From NCBI GenBank assembly GCA_036346225.1, contig JARFIW010000453.1:3968001-4032000 (forward strand): DNA of 64,000 nt, given 5' to 3'. How positions within the stretch are numbered: position 1 is the first letter of the stretch; each line of letters begins with the position of its first letter. The stretch comes from Platerodrilus igneus (taxonomy: Eukaryota; Arthropoda; Insecta; Coleoptera; Lycidae). Under the pieces are notes generated by a model. That model had not been told where the DNA came from. It did not search any database and saw only the letters and a list, made by a program, of their open reading frames with translations. The position numbers were made by a program, and so were the translations under genes. Of the stretch, positions 45,296 through 56,880 are shown in pieces.

Positions 45296-45856
45296 TGTAA
45301 CACGGGCTGGAAACTGTTAATGTATGTATGTCGGCGCGTGTGTTCGAGCCTTGTTGAATATTACTAACATTTTATGTCCGTGCGGGGAGGAACATTGGCA
45401 GTCAAGGTGCAGGTCATCTTCCTGGTGTCACCTCTTTTCAACTTTAGCTGGGTAGTATTGGCCTAGCCGACCTCAGTACCTACCAGAAAAGACTAGCTAG
45501 TTTACACTAACGTTTCTTCAGTTGTCATGTGTGGTATGTCTGGGTAACAGTTGACATCCCGTCAAATTCAATGTTGGTGATCTGGGGTGCTTGCACGTCA
45601 CCTGCCCTTGTCGAGATGTGCCAAATGCAGTTGGAAGTGTGAGGGCAGTTTGCGGTTTTTTCTGCCGTGCTCTTTCCTCGTATGCCCAGGTTGAGTACGG
45701 CACTGTTTGCTTTGAATGACATTTTTATATGCTTTCATGCCAATAACCTGTTTAGTGGTTATTGTTTTGATTAAAAGTTAAGTTAGATAAATTCTGTAGT
45801 TTTCTTTCAAACCTTCCCGCTTTAACGCCATCTTCCCAGTGTGAATTTGGGTTACA
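45296..45856 (+). repeat. Possible orphan LTR
   Basis: The segment begins TGTAACACGGGCTGG and ends GGGTTACA, giving the inverted TGTAAC/GTTACA termini common to LTRs; 561 bp is a usual LTR length. Following bases (TTATAACAACACAACGTAGG) could be an element leader. No second LTR or matching target duplication is visible in the window, so this rests on form alone. Confidence 0.35.
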
Positions 45857-46766
45857 TTATAACAACACAACGTAGGAGTCGCCGAGCCACTGCCACTAGA
45901 TGTTAGTTCATAAAGCCCGGTGTGCCGTTTATAGAGGGCGTTTGGTCCAGCCTTTAGGTCGGTTACACTACACCACGCTTAATAACAACGTTTTATAATT
46001 TTTATTTTAAACCAAAAGAGGAAGTTTAAAAAAGTATTCCATTAATTTCATATTTAACCCCTTCGACCACAGCTGCCCCCAACTTTGAAATTTCAAATTA
46101 TACCTACAGCTTGTGATATATAATTTTGAAGGGCAAAATTAGTTCCATCTAACTAAAATAAAATGGTTTAATTAAGCGTATCCGTCGTTAGCAAGTTAAA
46201 AATAATGAAGTAATAAAATTTTGGAATTAAGACAAAAACTATTTAACCTTTCTTTAGTGACATCCGGTCCTTGAGATTGGCCGTACAGTTTTTCTTTGAC
46301 ATTGTATAATCGATTGTACCGACATGCTCGATCGTATCAGTACCTACGAGCAACAAACCGATTCAACCCCGTGCACAAAGACTGCTCGATCAGATCACTC
46401 ATTTGCGTTGTATTGTCAATTTCGGTCCAATACACCGACGTCACTAATTTTGTTTTAAAATTTACTTTTAGGTAAGTATCTAAAACATGAGAGCATATAC
46501 AACAATATATAACAATAATTATGCCAAAATTAATAACAATATTTAAGCCAATTTTTTTATTTACTTAACTTTTCTAATGTGTATTGTTAGGTTATTCCGT
46601 GCGGACAAGAAAGAATAGTAAGGTAAGCAAAGAAAGTCGCCCGCACCGAGTGCTACTACAAAAAAAGGAATCCAAAATAGCAGTGCTAGCTAAAAAGAGT
46701 GGGGTGGGTCACAAAGGAAGAAAAAGGGAAATCTCAAGAAAGGAATGTTTTTATAAAACCCTTAAT
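45857..46766. other. Non-coding DNA without recognised genes
   Basis: Nothing recognised apart from the possible leader after the orphan LTR. The basic 75-codon frame at 46584-46811 runs into the LINE 5' end and has no motif. Confidence 0.4.
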
Positions 46767-47164
46767 CCATTCCGAATGGACCTACACCTTAAAGAAGTTC
46801 TAGATTACTAGAACAGTGGAATGGATTGCGTGTTCCAATGATCTAAAGCGCCAAACTACAGGTCCAACCAAAGTAATAGGGTTTTTAATGAGGAACCAGA
46901 CTAAGACAGGTCCCCGAAAGAAGGCAGCAGCTTTTTCGGTACTTAGAGTGGCAGATACCATAGGGGTCGGTATGGCATTCTAAGACACACTTCTACGATG
47001 TGGAAGGCTGCGGGAAACCATCACATTACCTCCCAAGTACACAGCGTACTTAAATTGTTATTAAAGATGATGGTACTCTCTAGGGTAAAAAATGGCGGAC
47101 TTAGAAGTCCGCCATTCGGATCTCCAGGAGGGGACTACTTCGGGGGGTGTAATAGGATAGTATA

Positions 47165-48001
47165 AAAAAAGAATCGTGAACATTCTGCGAGTCGGAGCGT
47201 GGAATGTCGAAAGTATGAAGCAAGTAGGTAAGCTAGAGAACTTGAAAATTGAAATGGATAGGTAGCATTATACATAGTAGGGATCGGAGAAGTTCGGTGG
47301 CCAGAGACGGGGGATTTTTTGGAGCGGAAACTTTAGGGTAATTCATACAGGATCAGAGGAAGGTAATTCGGGCGTGGAGATAGTTATGCAAAAAAAGATA
47401 GGACAACGTGTAGAAAACTACTTACAAAAGAACGAAAGAGTATTCATGGTTGGATTAGAATCTAAACCGGTAAATACAGTAATAATACAGGTATACAAGC
47501 CCACCTCTAGCTAGAGTGAGGAAGAGGTAGAAGTGATCTGCAAAGGTATCGAAGACATACTAAGATACGTAAAAATTTAATAATTACGAAGGATTCTAAT
47601 GCTGTGGTAGGCGAAGGTAGGGAAAGCGCGGTAGCAAGTTTATTTGGTTTAGGCACGAGAAATAACAAGGGAAATAGGTTGGTAGAATTTTGCGACAAGA
47701 ACAATTTAACCATCACAAACACATTATTTCTATATCATGCTAGAAGAGGATACACGTGGAAGATGCCAGGAGATATATGAAGATATCAATTCTTGTTAGA
47801 CAACGATTTAGGAATCAAGTAAAAGACCGTAAAAGCTACTTAGAAGAAGATATAGACACTGACCACAAAATCGTAATTATGAAGACCGCTCTTAAATTTA
47901 AAAATTTGAAAAAAAGAAACGGAAAAAGGCACTTTGACTTTGACAAACTAAAAGATAAAGATATCCACGAAACATATGAAAAACGTCAAATGAATTGCTG
48001 A
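47165..48001 (+). pseudogene. LINE copy C endonuclease domain, frameshifted
   Basis: Pieces include ILRVGAWNVESMKQVGKLEN (47178-47240), GEVRWPETGDF near 47290, NTVIIQVYKPTS near 47470, and 47756-48001 with RQRFRNQVKDRKSYLEEDID followed by TDHKIVIMKTALKFKNLKK, which keeps the terminal Asp-His of the catalytic set. This is the AP-endonuclease fold that nicks target DNA. Compared with copy A it retains the TDH where A has TDR, while A better retains the GDFN box. At least four frameshifts. Confidence 0.78.
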
Positions 48002-49960
48002 AAGATATCGGGAAAATTTCTGATACTAAGGAAGTAGAAACAGAATGGAATAGCATTAAATCCAGCTTAGACATTGCGACCAGAGATATTCTGGGGTATA
48101 CACTAAAAGAAATAAAAAACCACCGAAAACAAAAGATATCCTGAATTTAATAGAAGAAAGACAGAATTACAAAAATAGATCAGACAAATCAGGAAAACAG
48201 AGATACAAAGCTATAAAATGGGAAATTATTTGCAAATACAGGAAAGCTAAAGAACAATGGATTAATGAAAAGTGCAAAGAGGTACAAACTAAGATGAAGC
48301 ATACAAACTAATTAGAATGAATTTTAGGGATATAAAACCATATAGCAAAAATATAAGGGACGCGGAAGCAAACGTCATTATAGAAAATGTAGAGAAAGTG
48401 GTTAAATAGCAGGAATATATGGGGAATTTATATGCAGGAGAGGAACTAACAGCATTAGAACATAAATCAGACATTGAAAATGATGATTTGGGACATCCTA
48501 TACTTCGAGATGAGTTTGAATTAGCATTAAAGAGTCTAAAAAATGGTGAGGTGCAAGCAGAAACTCTAAAACCGCTGGACAAGTAGTAACAGAACGTCTC
48601 TGCCAACTTGTAAGCTATATGTATGAGACAGGCGAGATACACAAAGATTTCAAACGTAATATTATAGTAACTATACCAAAAAAGACAGGCGTGGATAGAT
48701 GTGAAAATTTTTGAACAATAAGTTTGATAGCATATTAACTTGAATTGTAAAAAGACGAATGGAAAAACGAGCTGAAGAAATAAGGATAAGGTAATTTGAG
48801 TTTAGGCGAAACAGGGGAACATGAGAGACTATTTTAGCTCTGAGGGTGACAATGGAGAAAACAATAGAAAAGGGAGAAAGCATGTATACAGGGTTTGTAG
48901 ATCTGGAAAAAGCATTCGACAATGTAACATGGAAAAAAATGTTGGAACTACTCAAAAACATTGGAATGAGTTTTAGGAATAGACGGGTATTACATACCTT
49001 ACACAAGGAGCAAACAGCGGTAATAGAAATAGAGCAGGAACGTAGAAAAGTGGATATTAGGAAAGGGGTGAGACAGGGGTGTGCCTTATCCTCATTAATT
49101 TTTAACTTGTACATTGAAGAAGCGATGAATACTGTCAAATGCAGGAAGACATTTGGAATTACTACACAGGGACAAAAGATTAATATGTTTAGATTTGCAG
49201 ATGATATAGCGCGATTAGCATCTAGCAAAGAAGAACTAGAAGTTGCCCTTAATAAAATGGAAATAGTTTTAAGAGAGATACGGTATGAAAATTAACAAAA
49301 ATAACACTAATGTTCTAGTATGCAAAGGAGGGGAAAATAAATCAAAAACAAGAATACAAATAGGTCATGAGAACTTACAAGAAGTTAAGGGTTTCTGCTG
49401 CCTAGGAAGTCAAATAACGCAAGATGGGAAAAGCACAATAGAGATAAACAGAGATTAGCACAAGTTCGTGCTGCATTTAACAAGAAAGAGCAACTACTGT
49501 GTTCAAAGACAACAAACATAGAAACGAGGAAAAGATTGCTTGAAACATATGTGTGGAGCACAGCACTGTAGGGCTGTGAAGTCTGGACAGTAGGAGAAGC
49601 GGACAAAAAAAGGGCAGAAGCTTTTGAAATGTGGTGTTTCAGATGTATGATGAAGATATCATGGACAGACAAAGTTAAGAACAAAGAGGTTATGCAAATA
49701 GTAAGAGAAAAAAGATATCTGTGGAAAACAGTACAAAAATAAAAGAGATAACATGATAAGACACGTTGTAAGACACGAGGGACCAGTGCAGGATATGTTA
49801 TAAGCAGAGATAAAAAGTAGAAGTAGAGGTAGACCTAGGTTAGGCAATTGCGCACAGATAATGAAAGATGTAAGATGTGGGTATTTCAGGGAAATGTGTA
49901 GGCTAGCTCAGAATAAAAATCAATGGGGGTACGCATCCAACAAGTCCAAAGATGGAAAAG
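48002..49960 (+). pseudogene. LINE copy C reverse transcriptase and C-terminal domain
   Basis: 48002-48845 encodes the linker and RT start with stops (ITVTIPKKTG-type codons near 48660). The frame 48846-49295 is open and holds YTGFVDLEKAFDNVTWKKM (first catalytic Asp), KGVRQGCALSSLIFNLYIEE and MFRFADDIARLAS (the Asp-Asp pair). After a frameshift, 49289-49960 continues with NTNVLVCKGGEN, LGSQITQDGKS and, with many stops, the Cys-rich C-terminus and REMCRLAQNKNQWGYASNKS. The enzyme would copy the LINE RNA at the nicked target. The catalytic residues are intact though the ORF is not. Confidence 0.85.
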
Positions 49961-50148
49961 CAAATGATTAAAAAAATATCTGTACTTAAACATGATGATT
50001 ATTATAAGGAACTACAAGTACTTGTTTGACAGTATTCTCGAATAATCTTAATTGTCTGAAAAGTTTTACTGGAAAAGTATTAATTCGGTAAATGTCTAAG
50101 TATTGGGGATCCTAGGCAGCCACAGGTTGCTTAACCCCCTTCACATAT

Positions 50149-50430
50149 CCTACATTTGATTTTCCAGAAGGTACTACATTGTCCAGGAAGCGAGTTTTTT
50201 TACCTGGAAATTTTGAATTTTGTCAAATCCTTGCTGTTGCATGCAAGGTAAGGATCTTTAAGGTGCGCGACAACACTCACACAGACCTCCATTTTACCTC
50301 TCATCCGAAGGAGGGCGTATTTTTGTGACAAATGCTCGCCTAACATTCTTCAAGCGGACCGTGTCGAGATTTGAACCCGAGACGTTGGGCATAATAGTTA
50401 CACGCACACCAACTACACCACGGAGCCCCC
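50149..50430 (-). repeat. SINE, tandem copy 1
   Basis: Same family as 5064-5352: plus-strand left end TACATTTGATTTTCCAGAAGG, right end with the inverted tRNA head (CCGTGTCGAGATTTGAACCC ... CACCACGGAGCC). The B box here is changed (GGTTCAAATCTC). Target sequence CCCCCTTCACATATCC precedes it. Confidence 0.85.
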
Positions 50431-50437
50431 CTCCCAC

Positions 50438-50738
50438 CCTACATTTGATTTTCCAATGCTCCACCCGAAGGTACTAAATTGGCCAGGAAGCGAGTTTTTT
50501 TACCTGGAAAATTTGAAGTTTTTCCAAACCCTTGCTGTTCCAAGCAAGGTAGGGATCCTTAACGTGCATGACAATACTAACACACGGGACCTAAATTTTA
50601 CTTCTCATCCGAAGGACGGTGTTTTTTTATGAAAAATGCTCGCCTAACATTTTTCAAGCGGATCGTGTCGGGAGTTGAATTCGGGACCTTGGGCATAGTA
50701 GTCACACGCATACCAACTACACCACGGAGCCGCCCCCT
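50438..50738 (-). repeat. SINE, tandem copy 2
   Basis: A full-length unit from ACATTTGATTTTCCAATGC to CCACGGAGCCG in the same orientation. It is separated from copy 1 by about 7 bp and from copy 3 by CCCCCTCTCACATACC, which resembles the host target sequence. Confidence 0.85.
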
Positions 50739-50747
50739 CTCACATAC

Positions 50748-51043
50748 CTTACATGTGATTTTCCAATGCTCCACCCGAAGGTACTACATTGGTCAGGAAG
50801 CGAGTTTTTTTTACCTAAAAAATTTGCAATTTTGGCGAACTCTTGCTGTTCCAAGCAAGGTAGGGATCTTTAACGTGTGTGACGACACTTACACACGGGA
50901 CCTCCATTTTACCCCTCATCCGAACGAAGGTGTATTTTTGTGAAAAATGCTCGCCTACATTTTTCAAGCGGACCGTGTCGGGACTCGAACCCGAGACCTT
51001 GGGCGTATTAGTCACACACAAATCACTACGCCACGGAGCCTCC
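50748..51043 (-). repeat. SINE, tandem copy 3
   Basis: Best-preserved head: on the minus strand the A box is TGGCGTAGTGATT and the B box GGTTCGAGTCC, a perfect polymerase III match. CCCCCTTCACATACC follows at about 51044-51058, repeating the sequence left of copy 1 (50134-50150), so the whole trio shares one target duplication. Confidence 0.87.
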
Positions 51044-52138
51044 CCCCCTTCACATACCGCTGAATCTCGATGAAACAGGGCATATAATTAGAAAACAATA
51101 GAAGAAGAACCCAGCTGTATATAGGCTGTTATGGGAATTTCAGAGAACTGCGTAGGCTAGCTCAAAACATAGATAAGTGGAGGTACGCGTCCAATCAGTT
51201 TCAAGACCGAAAACCAAATAATGAAAAAATAAGTGTAATTAAATCTGACGATTACTATAAACAACTACAACTTGTGAAATATTTTCAACTAATGTTGATT
51301 GTGCGAAATGATATATTGGAGAAACTATTAATTAGACAAATGCTCAGTGCTGGAGGAACTTGGCAGCCGCAGGCTGCTTACCCCCCTTCACATACCATTG
51401 AATATTGGGGAAATAGGGTATATAATTGTAAAACAATAGAAGGCAACCGAACTGCATCAACAAACATAGAAACAAGAATAGAAGTGTTCAAAGAGTGTGT
51501 GTGGAGCACAGCACAGTTCTATGAAATAGGGGCAGTAGGAAAAGCAGGCAGATAGAGATAGAAGCCTTCTGGAATGTTGTACTTTAGATGAATGAGGATG
51601 ACAGCATGGGCAGACAAAGTTAATAACAAATAGGTTATAGAAATAGTAGAGAAATAAAGATTTCCGTGGAGAACATAAAAAAAATAGGAGAAATAGAAAG
51701 GCAGGATACGTTCTAAGGCATTTTTGGGGAATAGTACGGGATATATTACAAGCAGAGATAGGAAAATAGAGGTGAAGGCTGGCCTAGATCAGACTTTCGT
51801 ACGTAGATATTGATAGATGCTGACTGTGCAAATTTCAAGGAAATGTGTGGGAAACAATGAGGGTACGCGTCCAACCATTTCCAGGACTGAAGATCTAAAG
51901 ATGATGATGAAAACCTTTAATAAAAAAAACCATGTTACAAAAAATGAAAACTAACCCGCGAAGACAACAATATTTATCCAACATCCTGGAGGATTTAAAT
52001 TTATACACTCCTTAATTACCTCAAACTAATTTTTAACCTTAATCCTAATATTTACATAAAACAAAATTAAACAAAAACTATAGTGGATTGTTTTCAATCA
52101 CCCACTTTTTAAATACCCTACATTCCCATAAAACAACA

Positions 52139-52141
<3 letters not shown>

Positions 52142-52187
<46 letters not shown>
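52142..52187. repeat. (AT)n microsatellite at the Gypsy-2 insertion site
   Basis: An AT run directly before the left LTR of Gypsy-2. Confidence 0.93.
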
Positions 52188-52188
<1 letters not shown>

Positions 52189-52189
<1 letters not shown>

Positions 52190-52759
52190 GTAGTGTATAA
52201 GGGAGATACCAAGAGTTCTAAGGGTTGTTTAGTACAAGGTAGTATATGCCAAGCAAAATTATACACATATTTGATCACATAAACTTAAAAATGTATGTTT
52301 GCCATATTTTTCATATACTAAAATACCATTCAAAATGGTAGTTGAAATTAAGTGCCAAAAGGTAATATTAAAATGACTAAATGACGTAGTAAGATGTACA
52401 GTGCTCAAGGGTTTATACCGAGTTTGAATTTTAAAGGCCATTGAAAGTACATTTGCCGTCCAAAAACCGGATGCGTCTATGGACGTTTACTATCAACCAC
52501 GCATCCAGGTTCAAGTGTTATTTGTTTTGGTTTTGCATTTTAAATAGAATCAACTTTTGGACAATATTTGTAAACTCAAAATTATTAGTTATAACAATGT
52601 CAAATATGATTGGTGAACTGTAAATATTTAGGACAAACACTAGAATTTTATGTAATTAAGGAAAGTGTAAAAGGACATGAACTATGGTATGTGCGACACA
52701 AACGAAATGTTAGGATGCTATTGGACGATTTTGTTATGTAATTTAAGATTTAGTAGGCA
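52189..52759 (+). repeat. Gypsy-2 left LTR
   Basis: TGTAGTGTATAAGGG to TTTAGTAGGCA. It is essentially identical to 58374-58944. TG...CA ends. The shared similarity extends three bases further (GGA), so the right boundary may be 52762. Confidence 0.9.
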
Positions 52760-54059
52760 GGAAAGTTAAAATGGTCGCCTTGGAAAGCAAACAACGGAGA
52801 TTATTTCGAATTTATTTAGTATAAAGACGTGTTTTAATAGTACTGCGCTAATTTGTATAAAGATTTAAAAGTTAATAAATGTGTTTGATTTTGGAAATGG
52901 TTTTAATTGGTTAAAGAAAGGTAAAAGAGTAGCAGCGAGACATTAATAAGTGATAGCGACGTAAAAGAAGTGGAAAGATTTTCAATAGTGCGACGGCGAA
53001 GCAACGATAAATGAATTAGATTTGAAACGATATATGGTAACGGCAGTAGGCATCAGAGTGGAATAAAAAGCAGGACGAATATTGGGGATAGATTTGGATA
53101 GAGATTAATAGGTAGCAGGACATCGAGTGGTTAACAAAAAAGGACGACGATTGATTTGGATTTATTGATTACGGGCATTGAGTGATTTTGTACAAGACGG
53201 CGATTAGATTTGGATTGGATAATAAAAGGCGGACGGATTAATTGGGAACACAAGGAGCGGAACTAGGAGAGCGGCAGTTACAAGTAGAAGAATTAGCGCA
53301 GGGGAAGTAACACAATCGGTTTTTTCCAAATTCTAAATTAGGGTTAATAATTTCAGGTATTGGGGAGCAGACAAAATTAAAGGACGACACCTGGAAGCGG
53401 TACTAAAATTAAATCAGTAGGACATCAGTGTAAAGACGCATACGGTGACAAGGATTTTGAGCCAGCAGTTAGAGCGGCCAAGAACGGAGTATAGACCAGG
53501 TGAGTGCTGATATACCTTAAAACGTCAAAAAATAGTCATATAATTTGGTAGTAATTTAATTTGGCACAAAGCGACTTTGATCGTAGTATAATTTTGGCAT
53601 ACAGAAAAGTAGAGTAAAAATTTTGTACTAAAACAAAAGAGTGTGCACGTTGGTTGGGCTTTGCACATCTACTTATAACAGAACTCACTATAAGTAGTTT
53701 GAACACCCTGAGATTTAAGAGCTTAAATAGTCGAGGCATTGAAATAAATAATTAATTAAAGAACCAACCAAACGTTGCAAGTCCGGGGCGTGCATTAGGT
53801 GTGCACATTGCATAAAAAAAGGCGCGACAAAAAAGGGGTAAAATCAAATAAAATTTTATAGAATAAAGAGAGTGATTACATAGTAAAGTAGTAAAGTAAA
53901 AGAGAGATTTAATAGGTGGCAAACCCAATGTGGGGCTGAAAAAAGGCTAGATCGAGTGAAATTAGACAGAAATAGTAGTAGGATACGGGATCCTGAGATT
54001 AGGTGGGGCTCGTAGTTTAGATATTTTCAGGCAAAGGAGTTCAAAAACAGGCTGCAGGG
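52760..54059 (+). other. Gypsy-2 untranslated leader
   Basis: 1.3 kb rich in G and A with no frame, between the LTR and the gag start. Leaders of this kind carry packaging signals, which I cannot locate. Confidence 0.6.
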
Positions 54060-56306
54060 ATGACGGACGCGGACATATTACGACTCATAATGAGTTTAAA
54101 AGACGATATTAAGACTTCACACACGGAACTAATGAACCTATTTGACGGATGGCGGACAGAGATTAAGACGACACGCACGGAACTAAAAACGGGTTTGACT
54201 GACACAATTACAGAGTCACACACGGAACTACAAACGGACCTAACAGACAAAACTGAACAGTCGCGGACAGATGTAAAGACATCACACACGGAAAAACAAA
54301 CGGAGTTAACAGACCAGATTGCAGAAACACACACGGAACTACAAACGGACCTAACAGACAAAACCGAACAGTCGCGGGCAGATGTAAAGACATCACACAC
54401 GGAAAAACAAACGGAGTTAACAGACCAGATTGCAGAAACACACACGGAACTACAAACGGACCTAAAAGACAAAATCGAAGAGTCGCGGACAAAGGACGAA
54501 TGCAGGACGGAGATACAAGACAACAGACGACATGCGTACCACGAACAGCGACACAACCACAGACAGGACAATTTCAATCACGAACATCGACCCAACTACC
54601 GACAGGACTATTTTAACCACGGACACCGAAATCACTGGAGACACGACGGAAACAGACGACCATACTACAATAGGGAACACCGGGGGAACGACGTACAAGG
54701 ACAAAATAGGTACCAGCACGACGACAACGCGGATGACGGCCGGACGACGGGAGGCGGAACACAGCACGGATATAGCCGGACGGACAGGGACGCTAACGTC
54801 CACCACATGACAACTAGCGCAAGGACTCAAGACACGGATAAAATTGAAGTGGTGCAGATACACGAGGCACCCTCAGGAGAAAAAAAAAACGCCAATTTTT
54901 GGAAGAATGAATGTTTAGGATTAAAGATCGACGTAGGTTATAGTTTAAAAGACTTATTGTTAAATAATTATAATTTGAATAAAAAGAACCTTTTGTTTAT
55001 TAATATTAGTTTAAGGGATTGTTTATATGTTGCTTTAGTTGATAGTGGTTCACAGTTGTCGCTGGTTGACGAGAAGGTGGTGGTAAAACATGCTGATTTT
55101 TTAAAAGAAAGAATAGAAGCGATTGATGGGGTTAATTTATGGTCGGCAGTGAATAAAAAGTTAACTACGATTGATAGGATCATCCGTGTACCGATATTTG
55201 TAGGGGATAAAAAGGCAGGAGTGGCAGAATTTTTAATTAAAAAGGGGTTGCAGATAGATTTCATATTAGGAATGGATTTTATAGAGGATTTTGGATTGAA
55301 TATAGATGGTAAGGATAGGTCGATTCGAATAATTGATAAAGATAAGTTATGGATGGTGTCTACGGTTAGTGAGGAAAATAGGAATGGAGATAATATAGAT
55401 AAGTCGGGATTAGGAATGGATAGGACAAGTGATTATAGACAGGTTCAAGTACGATTATGTAATATGTTTGCGAGATTAATTAATGATGAACAGATTGGAA
55501 AAGTGAGTATTGAGATAAAGGCGAAGCTAGGAGAATTATTTCATAAATATATAGGGTTATTTAATGAAGAACCAAGATTAGCGAGGCGATATGTGCATAA
55601 GTTAGAAGTCACGGAAGACAACGGTTTTAATACAAAGGTGTATCCAATTCCGTTTGCTATTAGAAATAGGGTTAAAGCCGAGATTAACAAGATGTTACGA
55701 GAAGGAATAATAGAACCAGCGAAAACTCCATATGTGAACCCGGTAGTTATCGTACCTAAACCCAACAAAAGGGATATTAGAATTTGTTTGGATGCGAGGA
55801 AGTTAAATTTGATTACGAAGCCGCAGTATGAACAACCACAAGGGTTAGATAATTTGTTGTATAAAGTATATGAGATGAAGATTTTCAGTAAATTAGATTT
55901 AAAAAATTCATTTTGGTTAATTCCGTTGCATGAAGACAGTAAGAAGTTTACAGGGTTTAGCATTGAAGGGGAGATTTACATGTTTTCTGTAGTTCCGTTT
56001 GGGTTAAGTAGTTCTTCAGCAGCACTTGTAAGGGCCATGCAGAAGCTGTTTAACGAGTCTGAATGTTTCTGTTCGCACTATGTAGATGATTTGTTGATTT
56101 TTTCAAGGAACGAGCAAGAACACCTGGAGCATTTAGAAAAGGTGATCCAGAGGCTGGACGAAGGGGGTTTGAAGTTGAACGTGGAGAAATGCGAGTTGTT
56201 TAAGAACAAAGTTACGTATTTAGGGTTTGAAATCAGTGAACATGGGATGAAAATTTGCAATAAAAGGTTGGACGAGTTGAAAATATTGCTCAACCAAAGA
56301 ATGTGA
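54060..56306 (+). CDS. gag-pol: Gypsy-2 Gag-protease-reverse transcriptase polyprotein
   Basis: The ATG at 54060 opens 748 codons without interruption. Residues 1-145 are a coiled-coil-like segment made of 37-residue repeats (TELQTDLTDKTEQSR, TSHTEKQTELTDQIAETH). Residues about 150-255 are rich in His, Arg, Asn and Asp (HRHNHRQDNFNHEHRPNY), probably nucleic-acid binding, and no CCHC knuckle is present. The protease active site VDSGS has its Asp at residue 328, with ILGMDFI later. RT follows: GIIEPAKTPYVNPVVIV, LDLKNSFW near 612, PFGLSSSSA and the YVDD box at residues 674-677. Gag and RT share one frame, so no frameshift signal is needed. The frame ends at a TGA at 56304 in the RT thumb, where sequence similarity continues in another frame. 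Confidence 0.9.
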   Translation: MTDADILRLIMSLKDDIKTSHTELMNLFDGWRTEIKTTRTELKTGLTDTITESHTELQTDLTDKTEQSRTDVKTSHTEKQTELTDQIAETHTELQTDLTDKTEQSRADVKTSHTEKQTELTDQIAETHTELQTDLKDKIEESRTKDECRTEIQDNRRHAYHEQRHNHRQDNFNHEHRPNYRQDYFNHGHRNHWRHDGNRRPYYNREHRGNDVQGQNRYQHDDNADDGRTTGGGTQHGYSRTDRDANVHHMTTSARTQDTDKIEVVQIHEAPSGEKKNANFWKNECLGLKIDVGYSLKDLLLNNYNLNKKNLLFINISLRDCLYVALVDSGSQLSLVDEKVVVKHADFLKERIEAIDGVNLWSAVNKKLTTIDRIIRVPIFVGDKKAGVAEFLIKKGLQIDFILGMDFIEDFGLNIDGKDRSIRIIDKDKLWMVSTVSEENRNGDNIDKSGLGMDRTSDYRQVQVRLCNMFARLINDEQIGKVSIEIKAKLGELFHKYIGLFNEEPRLARRYVHKLEVTEDNGFNTKVYPIPFAIRNRVKAEINKMLREGIIEPAKTPYVNPVVIVPKPNKRDIRICLDARKLNLITKPQYEQPQGLDNLLYKVYEMKIFSKLDLKNSFWLIPLHEDSKKFTGFSIEGEIYMFSVVPFGLSSSSAALVRAMQKLFNESECFCSHYVDDLLIFSRNEQEHLEHLEKVIQRLDEGGLKLNVEKCELFKNKVTYLGFEISEHGMKICNKRLDELKILLNQRM
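54221..54480 (+). repeat. 111-bp coding tandem repeat in Gypsy-2 gag
   Basis: Units start at 54221, 54332 and 54443, each with CACGGAACTACAAACGGACC. The period of 111 bp is 37 codons, so copy number can change without breaking the frame. The first two units are nearly identical and the third is partial. Confidence 0.9.
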
Positions 56307-56880
56307 GAGGATTGCGAGGATTTTAGGGTTCTAAATTATTATAAACGGTTTATACCGCGATATTCCGAGTTGTGTGTGCCATTGGTGAGTTTATTGAAGA
56401 AAATGAAAGATGGAAATGGACTGCTGATCGAGAGAAGGCGTTCCAGGATTTAAAAGTGCGTTTTATAACGAGTTGTCATTAAAATATCCCAATTTCAAAG
56501 ACGAATTTATTTTAAGAACGGATGCGTCGAAATATGCGATAGGGGCTGAGTTGGTGCAGATACAGGATGGAGCTGAGGTACTAATTGTATTCATTTCGAG
56601 GGTATTAAAGACTGCGAAACGAGATATGCGACAGCAGAGAAGGAGATGTTGGCGATAGTATATGCAGTGAAAAAGTTGCGTTTTATCTACTAGGTAACAA
56701 ATTTTAATAGAATCCGACAACACGGTGGTAACATTTATGAAGAAAAAGGAGTTTCTAAACAGCAGGTTGTACAGATGGGCGTTAGTATTACAGGAATACG
56801 ATTTCGAAATCAAGCACAAACCAGGAAGGGAGAATGTGACGGCGGATTTTCTAAGCAGACCGCAGGTGGAAGCGAATAAA
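56307..56880 (+). pseudogene. pol: Gypsy-2 RT thumb and RNase H, frameshifted
   Basis: 56300-56470 encodes RGFLGFLNYYKRFIPRYSEL-like codons in two frames. 56473-56658 gives the RNase H start with FILRTDASKYAIGAELVQIQ, then the frame is lost at a small deletion near 56615. A third frame has EKEMLAIVYAVKKL, and 56725 onward has the end (YRWALVLQEYDFEIKHKPG, then ADFLSRPQ). The Asp and Glu catalytic residues are still visible. Three or more indels in this short segment stand out against the intact upstream frame. Confidence 0.8.

Larger units (their letters stand above)
46767..51905 (+). mobile_element. LINE copy C, near full length, interrupted by three SINEs
   Basis: It begins with the family 5' end CCATTCCGAATGGACCTAC and runs through a 400-bp 5' untranslated region, endonuclease, linker, RT and C-terminal domain to a 3' untranslated region at about 50133. 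Three SINEs (50149-51043) interrupt that region; the LINE resumes at 51059, then a duplicate 3' end (51129-51465) and a further C-terminal fragment to about 51905, ending in GATGATGATGAAAACC. Frameshifts occur in every domain. Confidence 0.85.

Noticed and set aside
46584..46811. Basic 75-codon gene
   Set aside because: The frame overlaps the LINE 5' end, has no motif, and is probably chance.
52184..52188. Target-site duplication TATAA for Gypsy-2
   Set aside because: The best right-hand partner is TGTAA and requires moving the LTR end by three bases; the AT microsatellite makes any match weak.
54041..54577. 178-codon minus-strand frame with repeats
   Set aside because: It is the antisense shadow of the tandem repeats in Gypsy-2 gag.
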